DNA from: Ichthyosporea sp. XGB-2017a
Taxonomy: Eukaryota; Opisthokonta; Ichthyosporea
Length of the DNA stretch: 43,695 bases
Direction of reading: 5' to 3'
Assembly: GCA_002811675.1 (NCBI GenBank)
Contig: PDIM01010360.1
Span: forward strand, 16,973 to 60,667
Made by a program: the position numbers and the translations under genes. Positions 18,476 through 27,594 of this stretch are shown one piece after another (position 1 is the stretch's first letter; the number at the start of each line of letters is the position of its first letter). Below the pieces are notes generated by a model that saw nothing but the letters and a program-made list of their open reading frames with translations, did not search any database and was not told the origin of the DNA.

Positions 18476-20542
18476 ATGCCTTCTTCTTCAACGGATGCGT
18501 CCAAAGCATTGAGGGCAGGCATTGATGGTCTTGCCGGGGAAATTGACAAGTTTCACAGACATGTGAAAAACACTCTTGAGTCAGCATCATACGCACAAAA
18601 AGAGGATAAAAAAGTGGAGCTGTACAAGATATCGCTGCAATATGACAACGAGCTGGAAAGTCTCTTTGAACGATTCGAAGATGCATTTCCCAGCAATGCT
18701 GATGACCCTTCAGGAGTACGTCATGGAGAACTCAAACGGTTGAGATTTCTCCATGAGCGACTGGGGGACATTATGGATCGTGTTGAGCCAGACACCACCA
18801 CTGATCAAATATCCCAACAGGAGGATAATTATGCTGGGGTGGATGACGATGTCGCCGGGGAAATTAGTCCATTGAGCAGTGATGAAGGACCGCAGAGGAG
18901 AGTTGAGGGGCAAGAAGATTCTGGAAGCCAAAGCATGCGAAGGAACGATAGCTTTAAGGGAGAAGCTTCCTATATTGAAACACGGCAACTCGACTCGATC
19001 ATGGCTCTGTATGATTACCGGGCCCTGGATGAGGAGGAGCTAACCTTCAAGAAAGGGGAAGTCATGCAATTGATTGACACCAGTGAGGGGGAGTGGTGGT
19101 TTGCCTGCAACAACAAGGGAGATGAGGGATATGTACCAAGCAACTATGTGAAGGTGGTAAAACGTGGTGAAGTATTTGGAGAATCTTCTGAGACTGACTC
19201 AGAATATGCCTCGCCCGTTTTGGACACAACGGGGCCCCGCGTGGGCGCAGATACATCAGGTAGTCCAAAGGGTTTTGCGAAATTAAAACAAGCTTTTAAA
19301 AAGCAAACCCCGGCAGATGTCCTCCGAGCTTTTGGTGCAATGCCAAGTGGCTTTCGTCCGTCCACATTGGGCCAGCTTTTGTCCTCTGGTGACAAGTATT
19401 GGCCCTCCACTGCTCTTCTCCCTCGCCTTGATTCCTCTGGTCAAGCCTTTAAGGATATTTTTCTAGATAATACCAGTGCAATGGTAAGATTGCAGTCTGT
19501 TTTTATTAACAGATTTTTTCATGTAATCGAAGCTAAGCGAATTCCAAAACCAGGTGTTGGCGTGAAAGTCCTCGGGCGGAGTTTGAAGGTTTGTTTATTT
19601 GATAAAACCAAATTTATCGGCAATGTACACATATTCCGCGCATTTGGGAATAATGATAACGACAACTGGCAATTTGATAAAGGAAGCTTCTTTAACAACG
19701 TTGCTTCCCAGAACAATGCGTTGATTAGAACAAATTGCAAAAACACAAACCTGTCACTGCTTTTAGAGCTTTGCTTTACCTACGTGAGAGAATCATCTAA
19801 TGAGGAAGGAGAAATGAGTTGTGGATGGGCTATTCTTCCACTTTTCGTTGATGGCAATCTCATTGAAAGTAAAACATATGTCCTCAAGTTACGAGGTGGA
19901 ACCCCTTATGAGCCCGGTGTTCCTCTAGATGGTACAAATCTTCGGGCAGACTCAACGAACCCCTGGGAGCGTTTAATAGGTGCAAATAAGATGCCCAGAA
20001 TTTACGTACGACTTTCAAATTTCTCTAGGACATATAGCGTTCTCTCACAGACACTTCCGGAAACAATTGTTTGCTCCACTGCTTCCATGAAGGTGATGTC
20101 TTTATATAGGGAAGTCATGGCCGATGCTCTTTTAAAAAATGTGCCCAATCCCGGCTACAAAGGGCCCCGATATAATCCCGTAATGCAAGTGTTTCCTCAT
20201 GTTTGCAACCAAAAAGATATTCTTGAAAGTTTAACCCAAATATGGAATGTTCAGTTCAGCAAGCTCAAAAGATCACAGAAGCGAAACCCAGAGGTGGTAA
20301 AAAAGCTGTTTAAAGATGTTCTCCTACAGAAAATCTGGCCCTTGGTTTACGCAGCTGATTTAAAGCCAAGCAGTGTTGGGCAGCTTGAAGTCGAACAAGA
20401 AAGAAGCGACTATATGACTGCATTTCTGCAAAATACCCCTACAGACGTTCTTTGCTCTAATAGACACACGTACAGACCCTTTCATATTGATGAGGTCTCC
20501 TACAGTATACTCGACTCTTGTAACTATATCATTCAACAATAA
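18476..20542 (+). CDS. NPHP1: Nephrocystin-1
   Basis: Scaffold of the ciliary transition zone, acting with NPHP4 and other NPHP-module proteins in gating the flagellum. The 688-residue single-exon protein shows the family architecture: an N-terminal helical/coiled-coil region (1-~110), an acidic Ser-rich linker, an SH3 domain at ~174-228 (ALYDYRALDEEELTFKKGE..EGEWWFACN..GYVPSNYV), then the nephrocystin homology domain (~280-685). Diagnostic blocks in the latter are ADVLRAFGAMPSGFRPSTL, LKVCLFDKTKFIGNVHIFRA, GEMSCGWAILPLF, LRGGTPYEPGV and LPETIVCS. Length and order match animal nephrocystin-1 (about 680-730 aa). The stop codon overlaps a poly(A) signal. This is the best evidence in the window for a flagellated organism. 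Confidence 0.93.
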   Translation: MPSSSTDASKALRAGIDGLAGEIDKFHRHVKNTLESASYAQKEDKKVELYKISLQYDNELESLFERFEDAFPSNADDPSGVRHGELKRLRFLHERLGDIMDRVEPDTTTDQISQQEDNYAGVDDDVAGEISPLSSDEGPQRRVEGQEDSGSQSMRRNDSFKGEASYIETRQLDSIMALYDYRALDEEELTFKKGEVMQLIDTSEGEWWFACNNKGDEGYVPSNYVKVVKRGEVFGESSETDSEYASPVLDTTGPRVGADTSGSPKGFAKLKQAFKKQTPADVLRAFGAMPSGFRPSTLGQLLSSGDKYWPSTALLPRLDSSGQAFKDIFLDNTSAMVRLQSVFINRFFHVIEAKRIPKPGVGVKVLGRSLKVCLFDKTKFIGNVHIFRAFGNNDNDNWQFDKGSFFNNVASQNNALIRTNCKNTNLSLLLELCFTYVRESSNEEGEMSCGWAILPLFVDGNLIESKTYVLKLRGGTPYEPGVPLDGTNLRADSTNPWERLIGANKMPRIYVRLSNFSRTYSVLSQTLPETIVCSTASMKVMSLYREVMADALLKNVPNPGYKGPRYNPVMQVFPHVCNQKDILESLTQIWNVQFSKLKRSQKRNPEVVKKLFKDVLLQKIWPLVYAADLKPSSVGQLEVEQERSDYMTAFLQNTPTDVLCSNRHTYRPFHIDEVSYSILDSCNYIIQQ

Positions 20543-20543
20543 A
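20538..20543 (+). terminator. poly(A) signal overlapping the NPHP1 stop codon
   Basis: AATAAA in which the TAA is the stop codon (20540-20542). Confidence 0.45.
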
Positions 20544-20848
20544 ACAAACTGAGTTCAAAAGCGGAGCTTCATTAGATTTTTCGTCTCATGGCTAAAGGCT
20601 AAATGCATATGTGTCGAATGATAAGTAATGGTTTTAAGGAGCGACACTCGCCAGCACCTTGATATATCATGCTTGCCTAAACCATACAAAAGGACATACC
20701 CCAAAAAGTGGGATGAAAGTTGCCCACTCCATTCTCTTTCCCTAGGCTCAAGCCTCTCAAAAGAACACGCTGCTGTGAAAATCTATCCCTGACACTTTCC
20801 AAGGAGATTGGGATAACGAGTGATGACCTTGCTTGCTGTGCACTTGCT
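20543..20848. other. Convergent 3' flanks of NPHP1 and LRR gene
   Basis: No gene recognised. A minus-strand reading frame continues here out of phase with the LRR gene; see the rejected items. Confidence 0.4.
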
Positions 20849-22003
20849 TCATGTCTTTCCAATATTGGTTTTGCTTTCACATCCTGCATTAAAACATCTA
20901 CCTGAACAAAAAAGGAGCCGCAATGGTATATTGGAGACAGAGCACACTAACGGAAACAATACTATACGCTCAAAGACAGCCTCCAGAATGATTCTACCGC
21001 AACCAAAACAAGCACCTTTAGAAGATGATAGGACTTGAGGCAGGGGATGAGGCAACTCTTTGGCCTGCGATGATGTTTCGTTCATTAAGACCTCGTATTC
21101 GGATATACCAAAAGATCTTCTTGAGTAAATGTGTAGCATGTAAGTAGAAAGGTAAAATGAGTTTTTCATTATCTCCCGAGCTGATAGTTCTAAAAGACTG
21201 AGGCGTTCTCGCTCAATATGTCTTTCTTCTTTCTCCTTCAAGGGATTTCCACTGACGTCAAGAAGAACGATATTCTTTAGTTCAAGTACTTCGGAAGGCA
21301 AGCACTCCATTTGATTATTTGCCAACAGCAAAATGCGAAGGTGACAAAGGTTTGCGATTTCTGAGGGCAGTGTGCGAATGTTGTTGCCGCTGATGTTTAA
21401 AGTGAGAAGGGCAGAAAGCTTAAATACTTCTTTAGGAAGATCCTCGATCCTGTTCCCGTGTAGATCAAGCACCTGCAGTCTATGGAGCCTCGAAATAAGA
21501 TAATTGGTAGCATTTCTCTTTGTAAAGTCATGGCCCAGCATATTTCCAGTCACTCGCAATGTGTGCAGTGAGAAAAGATTGAAAATCTCGTCAGGCAAGT
21601 GGCTCAAACCATTGTCATCAAGAGTAAGCTCCTTAATGCTATACCCGCTGGATGGTTGATTGGCGGAATAATACTGCTTTATGAATCTCTGTAGACCCTG
21701 TATATCATTCTGAAGATCTCCTCTGCACTCCACTCTGATTGGGGTTTTCCTCACACATCCATAGCGGCTCTGACCAGAGGTATCCAATGAAGTTACAATG
21801 AGCTTTCCCGCCACGCACGTTGAGGTCCCCACAAAGGGAGATGCCTCCCCTCCCTTGGTAAGGATGATTCGTAATTCTTCCTCCGAGTGTCTTGATTCAC
21901 TTATACCTCCCTCCTTCCCACCACCAACAGGGACAGTGTGAAGGGCCCCATTGTTCCTTCGGGCTTTTCCATACTCAAATAAGCCTGTTGGAATAAACCT
22001 CAT
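20849..22003 (-). CDS. Leucine-rich repeat protein with C-terminal cysteine module (paralogue 1)
   Basis: 384-residue protein. Residues ~1-120 are non-repetitive. About six LRRs span ~125-270 (LKELTLDDNGLSHLPDE, LQVLDLHGNRIEDLPKEVF, LLTLNISGNNIRTLPSEIA, LRILLLANNQMECLPSEVL). A helical segment follows, then Cys pairs: CFGC (~331) and VPL-like IPLRLLFCSGRC (~360). The CxxC...CSxxC pattern after a short LRR array resembles the C-terminus of LRRC58-like proteins, where it may bind zinc. No transmembrane segment or signal peptide is seen, so it is likely cytosolic or nuclear. It is a tandem paralogue of the next gene, same strand. Function unknown; protein interaction is the safe inference. Confidence 0.75.
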   Translation of the reverse strand: MRFIPTGLFEYGKARRNNGALHTVPVGGGKEGGISESRHSEEELRIILTKGGEASPFVGTSTCVAGKLIVTSLDTSGQSRYGCVRKTPIRVECRGDLQNDIQGLQRFIKQYYSANQPSSGYSIKELTLDDNGLSHLPDEIFNLFSLHTLRVTGNMLGHDFTKRNATNYLISRLHRLQVLDLHGNRIEDLPKEVFKLSALLTLNISGNNIRTLPSEIANLCHLRILLLANNQMECLPSEVLELKNIVLLDVSGNPLKEKEERHIERERLSLLELSAREIMKNSFYLSTYMLHIYSRRSFGISEYEVLMNETSSQAKELPHPLPQVLSSSKGACFGCGRIILEAVFERIVLFPLVCSVSNIPLRLLFCSGRCFNAGCESKTNIGKT

Positions 22004-22328
22004 CTCCCCTCTCCTTTGCTTCTCCTCCCTTCTTCCCGATCATTCAGAGTCGAGGCCTGCACACACCCGATAGATCCCTTATTTCCATGCGCTGGTTGGG
22101 AGTTTACTATTTCCCCATTGCACCTGCAAGTGTTTACATTATTTATCTCCTTTTAAGGGTTATTTATTTATTCTGCACATAGTTCCCTCTGCTAATAATG
22201 CCCTAAGCCCCATTCATACTTCCTCAATGCATCCAAGCATGTGTTTATTTCTCTCTTCAAGGGACACCGGCAGAAGCTTCATGTACCCGTGAGTCCTCGT
22301 CTGTGGTGTGCGATAACAGGTGCTCTTG
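22004..22328. other. Spacer between the two LRR genes
   Basis: Promoter side of paralogue 1 and 3' end of paralogue 2. Overlapping AATAAA signals on the minus strand at 22163-22172 probably end paralogue 2. Otherwise nothing is recognised. Confidence 0.5.
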
Positions 22329-23564
22329 CTAGAGAAGTACCTCTCGGAAAGTACTGGAGTTGGGGTTCTCTGTTGTATTGGAACTAGAGAAGAGCTGCAG
22401 ACGTCGAGTGGTGGACTCCCCTAGGGATCCTACTGCTCCATTCAATGCATTGAAAGTGGCTGCTTCTTGGTTGAAGCGATGTAACCTGTGCTGCCTCCTC
22501 TTTTTCTCCGCAAGGTCAAACATACGCCATTTGATGCTTTGTCTGTTTGCACAGTGCTTGCTGCAAAATACAAACTCTATTGGCAGTCTCTTCCAGCATA
22601 TTTGTGCAAACCTCACTGTGCTACAGGGTGGGTGCACCAGAAGGGGAGGTCGCATGTACCTTTCGGATGTTCGACTCTTTTGCGAAGGCCCTGAGGACTC
22701 TGTAGACGTACAGTGCAGTTGTTGATCCTGGCTTCTGCTCTTCATACTACCCCCTGTTGTCATAATAACCTGGGTCCCCTCCTTATCCCATCCCGGCCCG
22801 TACCCCCTCCCTTGGCAGTAATAACACTCGCTCACATTTGTATTGTCAAGCAGTAACCTTTGTAGATCTGATGGGAGAACAGAGGCGATTTTCTTTCTGT
22901 AAGTTTCATCCATTGAACTGACGTGGTAGAAAGACCCTTCCCTTCCCTTGCGTTTCTTCTCTCCCAAACATAAATAAAATAACTGCTTCGCGGTGGAGTT
23001 GAGCAGTGATTCACCTCGATGCACCGAAAACTCCCCAATAGGAGTGACCTCCCTTTGTGCTTTGTCTTCTGTGGAGTTTGTTCCCTTGGGACCGATCATT
23101 GGATTCCCTTCTACATATAGCTCACACAAGCATGGAAGATCAAGAACGGTCTGAGGAAGCGACACAACTTGATTATTGCAAATTGAAAGACAAATTAAAT
23201 TACTGAAATTTAGTAACGGCTCCGATGCCAGTTCTTTAATATTGTTATTATCTAGGCACAAGTTACGGAGGTTAATGAGTCCAGTGTAGAAGTTTAGAGG
23301 AAGATGTGCTATGTTGCAGGAGGAGAGGGACAGGGAGGTAAATGCTTTATGATTAAACACCACACTTGTGGACAGGTAATTGCCAAAGGACTCCATGGAC
23401 CGATAAAGTACACACATCGGTCCTTTCCTCCTGCCCAACTCTTTCTTGCCCAAACAAGGGATTTGGTGTTGAAGAAATGCCTTCCTCTCTCTTCTTCCTT
23501 CGGCTTCGGTAGGGCTCATTTTCGCTAGAGCAACCAACTCAACCCCACCACAGGGTTCCCTCAT
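22329..23564 (-). CDS. Leucine-rich repeat protein with C-terminal cysteine module (paralogue 2)
   Basis: 411-residue protein built like its downstream neighbour but with fewer LRRs (about three to four, ~75-150: LSLSSCNIAHLPLNFYTG, LRNLCLDNNNIKEL, LICLSICNNQVVSLPQTV). A Ser/Thr-rich middle follows, then the cysteine module CYYC (~245) and LPIEFVFCSKHC (~332), and a basic Arg/His/Lys tail (AEKKRRQHRLHRF) that could be a nuclear signal. ATG 23564 is the first in frame, but several later Met residues are possible starts. Shared layout and adjacency argue for an old tandem duplication with strong divergence outside the LRR and Cys positions. Function unknown. Confidence 0.72.
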   Translation of the reverse strand: MREPCGGVELVALAKMSPTEAEGRRERKAFLQHQIPCLGKKELGRRKGPMCVLYRSMESFGNYLSTSVVFNHKAFTSLSLSSCNIAHLPLNFYTGLINLRNLCLDNNNIKELASEPLLNFSNLICLSICNNQVVSLPQTVLDLPCLCELYVEGNPMIGPKGTNSTEDKAQREVTPIGEFSVHRGESLLNSTAKQLFYLCLGEKKRKGREGSFYHVSSMDETYRKKIASVLPSDLQRLLLDNTNVSECYYCQGRGYGPGWDKEGTQVIMTTGGSMKSRSQDQQLHCTSTESSGPSQKSRTSERYMRPPLLVHPPCSTVRFAQICWKRLPIEFVFCSKHCANRQSIKWRMFDLAEKKRRQHRLHRFNQEAATFNALNGAVGSLGESTTRRLQLFSSSNTTENPNSSTFREVLL

Positions 23565-24373
23565 ATCTGACTTGGCTCTGTAAGGATGAAAAATGGGGAA
23601 GAGAGCCCCGTTTCAATGATAATCTGTAAAGAAACAAACTGTTTCTTATTAATTTATTTTAGTGCACGACTATGTGTACACACAAAGGTGCTGGATGGTG
23701 GATACAAACAGCCAATACAGCTCACTGCGATTAGAACAAGTGTGAAGAATGCTCTAATGGTAGAGTGGGATGTGTGTAGATTATCATAGGCACTGGATTA
23801 TTTCTGCTTTGCGAGTGAGAAAGGAGAAACAAACTATAAATTACTATCAATTGAATAACAAAAACAATAATTTCTGGCACAAAGAAAAGTCCGATCATGA
23901 TCAATATGGTGATTGGTGTGAAGGGAACCACCAAGGACATAAAAGGCAAGTCTACCTCATGGATGATAATTATGATGCTAATGACGTACCTGTGAAAAGC
24001 TCGTGACCTCACTGACGAAGCATGGTCTGTTTCAGTGGTTTCCGTGGCATTCAAGGACTAGATTCAATACCTCGTTGATGTGATGGGACCCCCTGAGTGT
24101 GATAACTAGAAGCCTAGCTTTTCATGCATTGAAACGTATTACGTAGAAAGCGCTCTCGGATTCTGTCAATTAACCCATAACTAATAGGACCTTTTGAAAT
24201 ACGAACAGGGACTCTAGGATACACGTCCAAAGAGCAAAACTATGAGGCCGAGTCCAACCATTTTCTGGTCCAATGAGCTCATATATTTCCTGGTGGCAGA
24301 TATCGTTCGACATTAATATTACAAACATTAATTCACAAGTAAGAGCAAATTAAACTTAAAATTGAGATCTAAT
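23565..24373. other. Intergenic, possible minus-strand non-coding RNA
   Basis: No convincing protein gene. It contains a second copy (24078-24093) of a 16-nt sequence that lies 69 bp upstream of the U2 snRNA gene, in the same orientation; see findings. A minus-strand 107-codon hydrophobic ORF (24054-23731) is weakly supported. Confidence 0.4.
24078..24093 (-). promoter_or_regulatory. Possible snRNA-type promoter element (second copy)
   Basis: Exact 16-nt match (plus strand atgtgatgggaccccc) to the element at 27464-27479 upstream of U2. If it works likewise, a minus-strand transcript would start near 24009. One such match is not beyond chance in a window this long. Confidence 0.2.
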
Positions 24374-25045
24374 ATGAAATCCAGATTGAAGTTAGTATTT
24401 ATTGTTGCTTTAGCGCTGTTCGCCACAGCAGTTTATGGCAAATCATTGCACGTCCGTGGTTCTCTCAACGCCAATGAGTATGTGCAATTTTGCAATGGTC
24501 TAGGATTTGATATTGTTCTGCAAAAGGCACACTCTTGGTACTTCGAAATTGATCCTGCGCAACCTTTGTATGACACTGGCATTTTGTTGAAAAACGAACA
24601 GTGTACTGAAAATCTGGATGCTCATTTGTATATGGATACTAGCAGTGGAATGGATATTAATATCTATCAATCGGGAAATGCTAAACCGATTGGAGTATGG
24701 AAGTTTGGTATTAGTACGTATTCGGGCTGTACATGTTATGTAGATCGTAATGGCGACAGAATTTGTGGCGACGACTATTGTGGCCATTTTTTTATGATAA
24801 ATGGCGCGTTTAGATCGGACAAAGCCGACAGTCCACAATACGTGAAGGCCCGCATTCCTAGCATTGGAAAGTCTTGTGATACTTTTGAGCCAGGGACCTT
24901 TGCTGACTCTAGAGAATTGGACCCTGATTACTTCACGTTACCTGTCTGTCGCAATGGAAAATGGGAGAAGACTGATGCCATATTAAACACTCAATATGTT
25001 AAACTTTACTTTGTAGGAAGCGAATGCTATGGAAAAGGCTGTTAG
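24374..25045 (+). CDS. Secreted cysteine-rich protein of unknown function
   Basis: 223-residue protein from the ATG at 24374. A classic signal peptide (MKSRLKLVFIVALALFATAVYG, cleavage near residue 22) is followed by a ~200-residue domain with ten cysteines, including a tight cluster CTCYVDRNGDRICGDDYC and a CYGKGC terminus, so several disulphides are likely. There is no TM segment or GPI signal. The DRNGDRICGDD stretch is Asp/Gly-rich and could bind calcium, but it is not a clear EF-hand. I do not recognise the family; a cell-surface, extracellular-matrix or pathogenesis-related-like role would be guesswork. Two poly(A) signals follow (25099 and 25125). Confidence 0.75.
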   Translation: MKSRLKLVFIVALALFATAVYGKSLHVRGSLNANEYVQFCNGLGFDIVLQKAHSWYFEIDPAQPLYDTGILLKNEQCTENLDAHLYMDTSSGMDINIYQSGNAKPIGVWKFGISTYSGCTCYVDRNGDRICGDDYCGHFFMINGAFRSDKADSPQYVKARIPSIGKSCDTFEPGTFADSRELDPDYFTLPVCRNGKWEKTDAILNTQYVKLYFVGSECYGKGC

Positions 25046-26074
25046 AGAAGAGAGTGTGGCTGGGTTTCTAATTCGCTGTGAAACCCGATCAAAAACTTAA
25101 TAAATGCCCTAAAATGATTAATTAAATAAAGAGATAAAGAGTAAAGTATAGATTCTAAATCTAAAAGGGGGTCCCTGAATTCTTTTTTGTGTAAGTAGAG
25201 TTGGGTGTAATTTCCCTAGTAGCAACCAGCAAGCTATTATCTGTTGACGCCTACTCTTTGTTAATCATTGAGTATTACTATTTCGGGATATCTGAGTAAT
25301 CATTGCAGCAGTGAAAAGAACTTTACTTCCTCCTTGTATTGCTTTTCTTGTTTTCTTGGGTGTCTTTTCCACCTTCTTTGTGTCAACTGTGATGTACATC
25401 GACAAAAATGCTCAGGTCGAACAGGCACCGCTGGGTATGGTACGCCTCGTGAATTTTTCCTTCGAGGAGGAATCAGGAACTTCAGGGTACGGTATTCCTT
25501 GTGAATTTCGTCGACGGTTCCTAGGGCTAGTTGAAGAAGCTCCTTTGCTGCTCACCTGTATACGAGGGGGAAGTAGGGGAGGTGGTTCCCCTTTCCTATC
25601 GTTTATCGTTTTTTCGGAGGTGTCACTTTATATCTAAAGCGAAGGCTAAAGTTGCCTCTAATTTCGAAAGCCACACGAGGCAGCTCAAAAGTTCGTGAAG
25701 TGTCCTTTAGGTGACCAATGTATCAGCTGTCCGCGAGAAGCGTTTGTTTGTGTTCCATCCATTACACAATTGTTAATATCAGTAATAATTGCGGCTTTAT
25801 TATTTTATTTTATTTTCCCCTCCCATTCATTAATGACGTGCTTTGGTTTGGTTTGGGTTATGTAGTGCTGTTGAGGGAGGGCCTCCTCCTCCTCCTCTTC
25901 TCTCTTCTTGTTTGGTGTATTGCCCCCCCCCATTATTTTACTTGGACTGTACCTCGCGGGTACTTGGGTTATTATTAAAGTGGCTATTGGTGTGTTGCCA
26001 TTGACTGAGTTAGTTGTGTGTCTGTGTGTGTGCTGTGAGTGATCTATATATAAGACTGGTAAAGATTGTTAAAG
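25046..26074. other. Intergenic, no gene recognised
   Basis: 3' flank of the secreted-protein gene and upstream region of the REEP/Yop1 gene. It has an imperfect 24-bp direct repeat (25433-25456 and 25485-25508), C and T runs, and a TATA-like sequence (26045-26054) close to the REEP ATG. Overlapping short ORFs here lack ATG starts or family resemblance. Confidence 0.5.
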
Positions 26075-26973
26075 ATGGATAAAGTAATGAAAGCAAAAGA
26101 CGACTTGGAGAAGGCTCTTAAGGAGATTCCCTTCTTTGTAGAGATGGAAAAGAAGACTAACGTCCCCTCTGTATATGTTGTTGGAGGTGAGTGCCCAAGC
26201 CCTATGAACAATGAGCATTTAGATTGACTGTGTGAATGGAAGTGAAAGTGAAACAATGGTGCAGTCAGAACGATGTGCATTCGTTGTGCATCTATTAGGG
26301 ATTTGTTATTTTTATTACACTTGTGCCTGTTTGGATTGGGTATTTACCTTTTTGTTTGCCTTTGTGTTGAATGTTGTAATGGAATATGTTAAATTAGGCA
26401 CTGGTGCTGCTGTTCTTCTTTCTATGTTGTACGGAATCTGTGCTAACCTTATTGTGAATTTGGTTGGGTTTATCTACCCTGCGTATGCCTCGTAAGTATT
26501 AGTTTGGGTGCATTACTCGAGACGCTGTGTAACTGAACTAACATCCAAACCCGCACTGCATTGTTTGCTTGAACGTCTGTTATTTGTGTTGCTGCTACCA
26601 TATTTTTTATGATAGATTCAAAGCTTTGGAAACCAAGAGGAAGGATGATGATGTCCAATGGCTGACTTACTGGGTTGTCTTTGCCGCATTTTCCATCGTG
26701 GACTATTTTGTTGGGTTTTTCTTGAGCTGGACTGGTGTGTATTATCCTTTCAAGGTTGTGTTCTTGCTCTGGTGCTATTTGCCACAGACTATGGGAGCCA
26801 TGCTTCTCTATGAAAAATTCATTCGCCCGTTTTTGGTTAAGAACGAGAGAAAGATTGATAACGCTATGAAAAAGGGAATGGAGAAGTTTGAAAAGGTCTC
26901 TGAAGAAGTTTCTGAGCTTGGGGCTCGCGCTGCTTCTGAGGTTGTAGGTGAAATGGCTCGTAAGCAACAGTAA
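26075..26973 (+). CDS. REEP5: REEP5/DP1/Yop1 ER-shaping protein (three exons)
   Basis: Reticulon-like hairpin protein that curves tubular ER membranes. Exons 26075-26186, 26398-26491 and 26616-26973 give 187 residues, close to yeast Yop1 (180). Donors are GTGAGT and GTAAGT; acceptors are AATTAG and TGATAG; split codons G|GC and TC|A restore frame. The joined protein aligns without gaps to the family through the first hairpin (KKTNVPSVYVVGG|GTGAAVLL..VNLVGFIYPAYAS) and continues with FKALETKRKDDDVQWLTYWVVF and the hallmark LPQTMGAMLLYEKFIRPFL. An amphipathic C-terminal helix (DNAMKKGMEKFEKVSEEVSE) follows, as in Yop1/REEP5. The 211-nt first intron is the longest seen here and has a weak pyrimidine tract. 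AATAAA is at 27033. Confidence 0.93.
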
Positions 26974-27032
26974 TATGTGAGAGATTTTGTGTGTGCGTTT
27001 GAAATTTGTTGGGCAACTCTTTTTTGTTACAC

Positions 27033-27038
27033 AATAAA
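27033..27038 (+). terminator. poly(A) signal of the REEP/Yop1 gene
   Basis: AATAAA 60 nt after the stop codon. Confidence 0.55.
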
Positions 27039-27201
27039 AGAAAGACTCAAAAAGCTTAAAAATCTGCAAGCGAGATATGTTTCAGTGGTGCAAACAAAAG
27101 CCGTCTAGTCATCTTTGTGAACAAAACACATGAGGAGAATCCACAAAGATGACAGTCGTATTAAGAGAAAACAGAAGAGGAATAATAAGACAAGAAAGAG
27201 G

Positions 27202-27395
27202 GTGGGCCGAGTCCTGACTGTACTGCAATGCCAGGCCAACCCGCGGCAGGGATAATAGGCAAGCCCAGGGATCCACCGCCAAGGTGACAAAAATCAATTT
27301 AACATTCATTGCCGGGTGATACCCAGCGTATCAGATGTTAAACTGATAAGAACAGATACTACACTTGATCTTAGCCACAAAGGCCGAGAAGCGAT
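27202..27395 (-). ncRNA. RNU2: U2 spliceosomal snRNA
   Basis: Near-universal U2 5' end: ATCGCTTCTCGGCC starts at 27395, followed by GGCTAAGATCAAGTGTAGTA with the branch-point recognition sequence GUAGUA at 27362-27357. Next are the stem II region ATCAGTTTAACATCTGATA, the Sm site ATTTTTG (27294-27288), and a 3' stem-loop containing the U2B''-binding ATTGCAGTAC. The 3' end near 27202 is set by the end of the stem-loop IV pairing and is accurate to a few bases. Length about 194 nt, usual for U2 (human 188). It base-pairs with intron branch sites in the major spliceosome. It is divergent from the PARP16-like gene, sharing a ~200-bp C-rich upstream region. Confidence 0.97.
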
Positions 27396-27463
27396 TGAAG
27401 AATCATATCCCTGGATGGGCCATCCTCCCTCCATCACTACCCCCCCTGCCCTACCCCCCCTCC

Positions 27464-27479
27464 ATGTGATGGGACCCCC
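27464..27479 (-). promoter_or_regulatory. Candidate U2 proximal sequence element
   Basis: The 16-nt sequence (plus strand atgtgatgggaccccc) ends 69 bp upstream of the U2 5' end, where snRNA proximal sequence elements usually lie. An identical copy is at 24078-24093. Role inferred from position only. Confidence 0.3.
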
Positions 27480-27594
27480 CCCCTTTCCTTTGACTGTGCT
27501 GCAGGACGACGAAGGATCAAAAACAACCTTAACGTCCTGTTGTGCAAGAGGGGTGTGTCTGGTACTCTGTGGGAAGCAACTCACCCACTTCACT

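Noticed and set aside
20677-20889. Minus-strand frame that could extend the first LRR protein by a frameshift
   Set aside because: The sequence looks moderately protein-like, but the LRR protein already ends naturally after its cysteine module and no splice signal joins the frames.
23741-23800. tRNA-like D-arm string (TAATGGTAGAGTGG)
   Set aside because: No matching B box (GGTTCGANNCC) or acceptor stem at the right distance.
23731-24054. Minus-strand 107-codon hydrophobic ORF
   Set aside because: It could be a small two-helix membrane protein, and a GTACGT donor-like site lies within it, but there is no family resemblance and AT-rich DNA readily gives Ile/Leu/Phe-rich frames. Left as unsupported.
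27316-27594. Open frame extending PARP16 upstream through the antisense of U2
   Set aside because: It begins at GTG, encodes no PARP16-like sequence, and overlaps the U2 RNA gene; the ATG at 27595 fits the family N-terminus.
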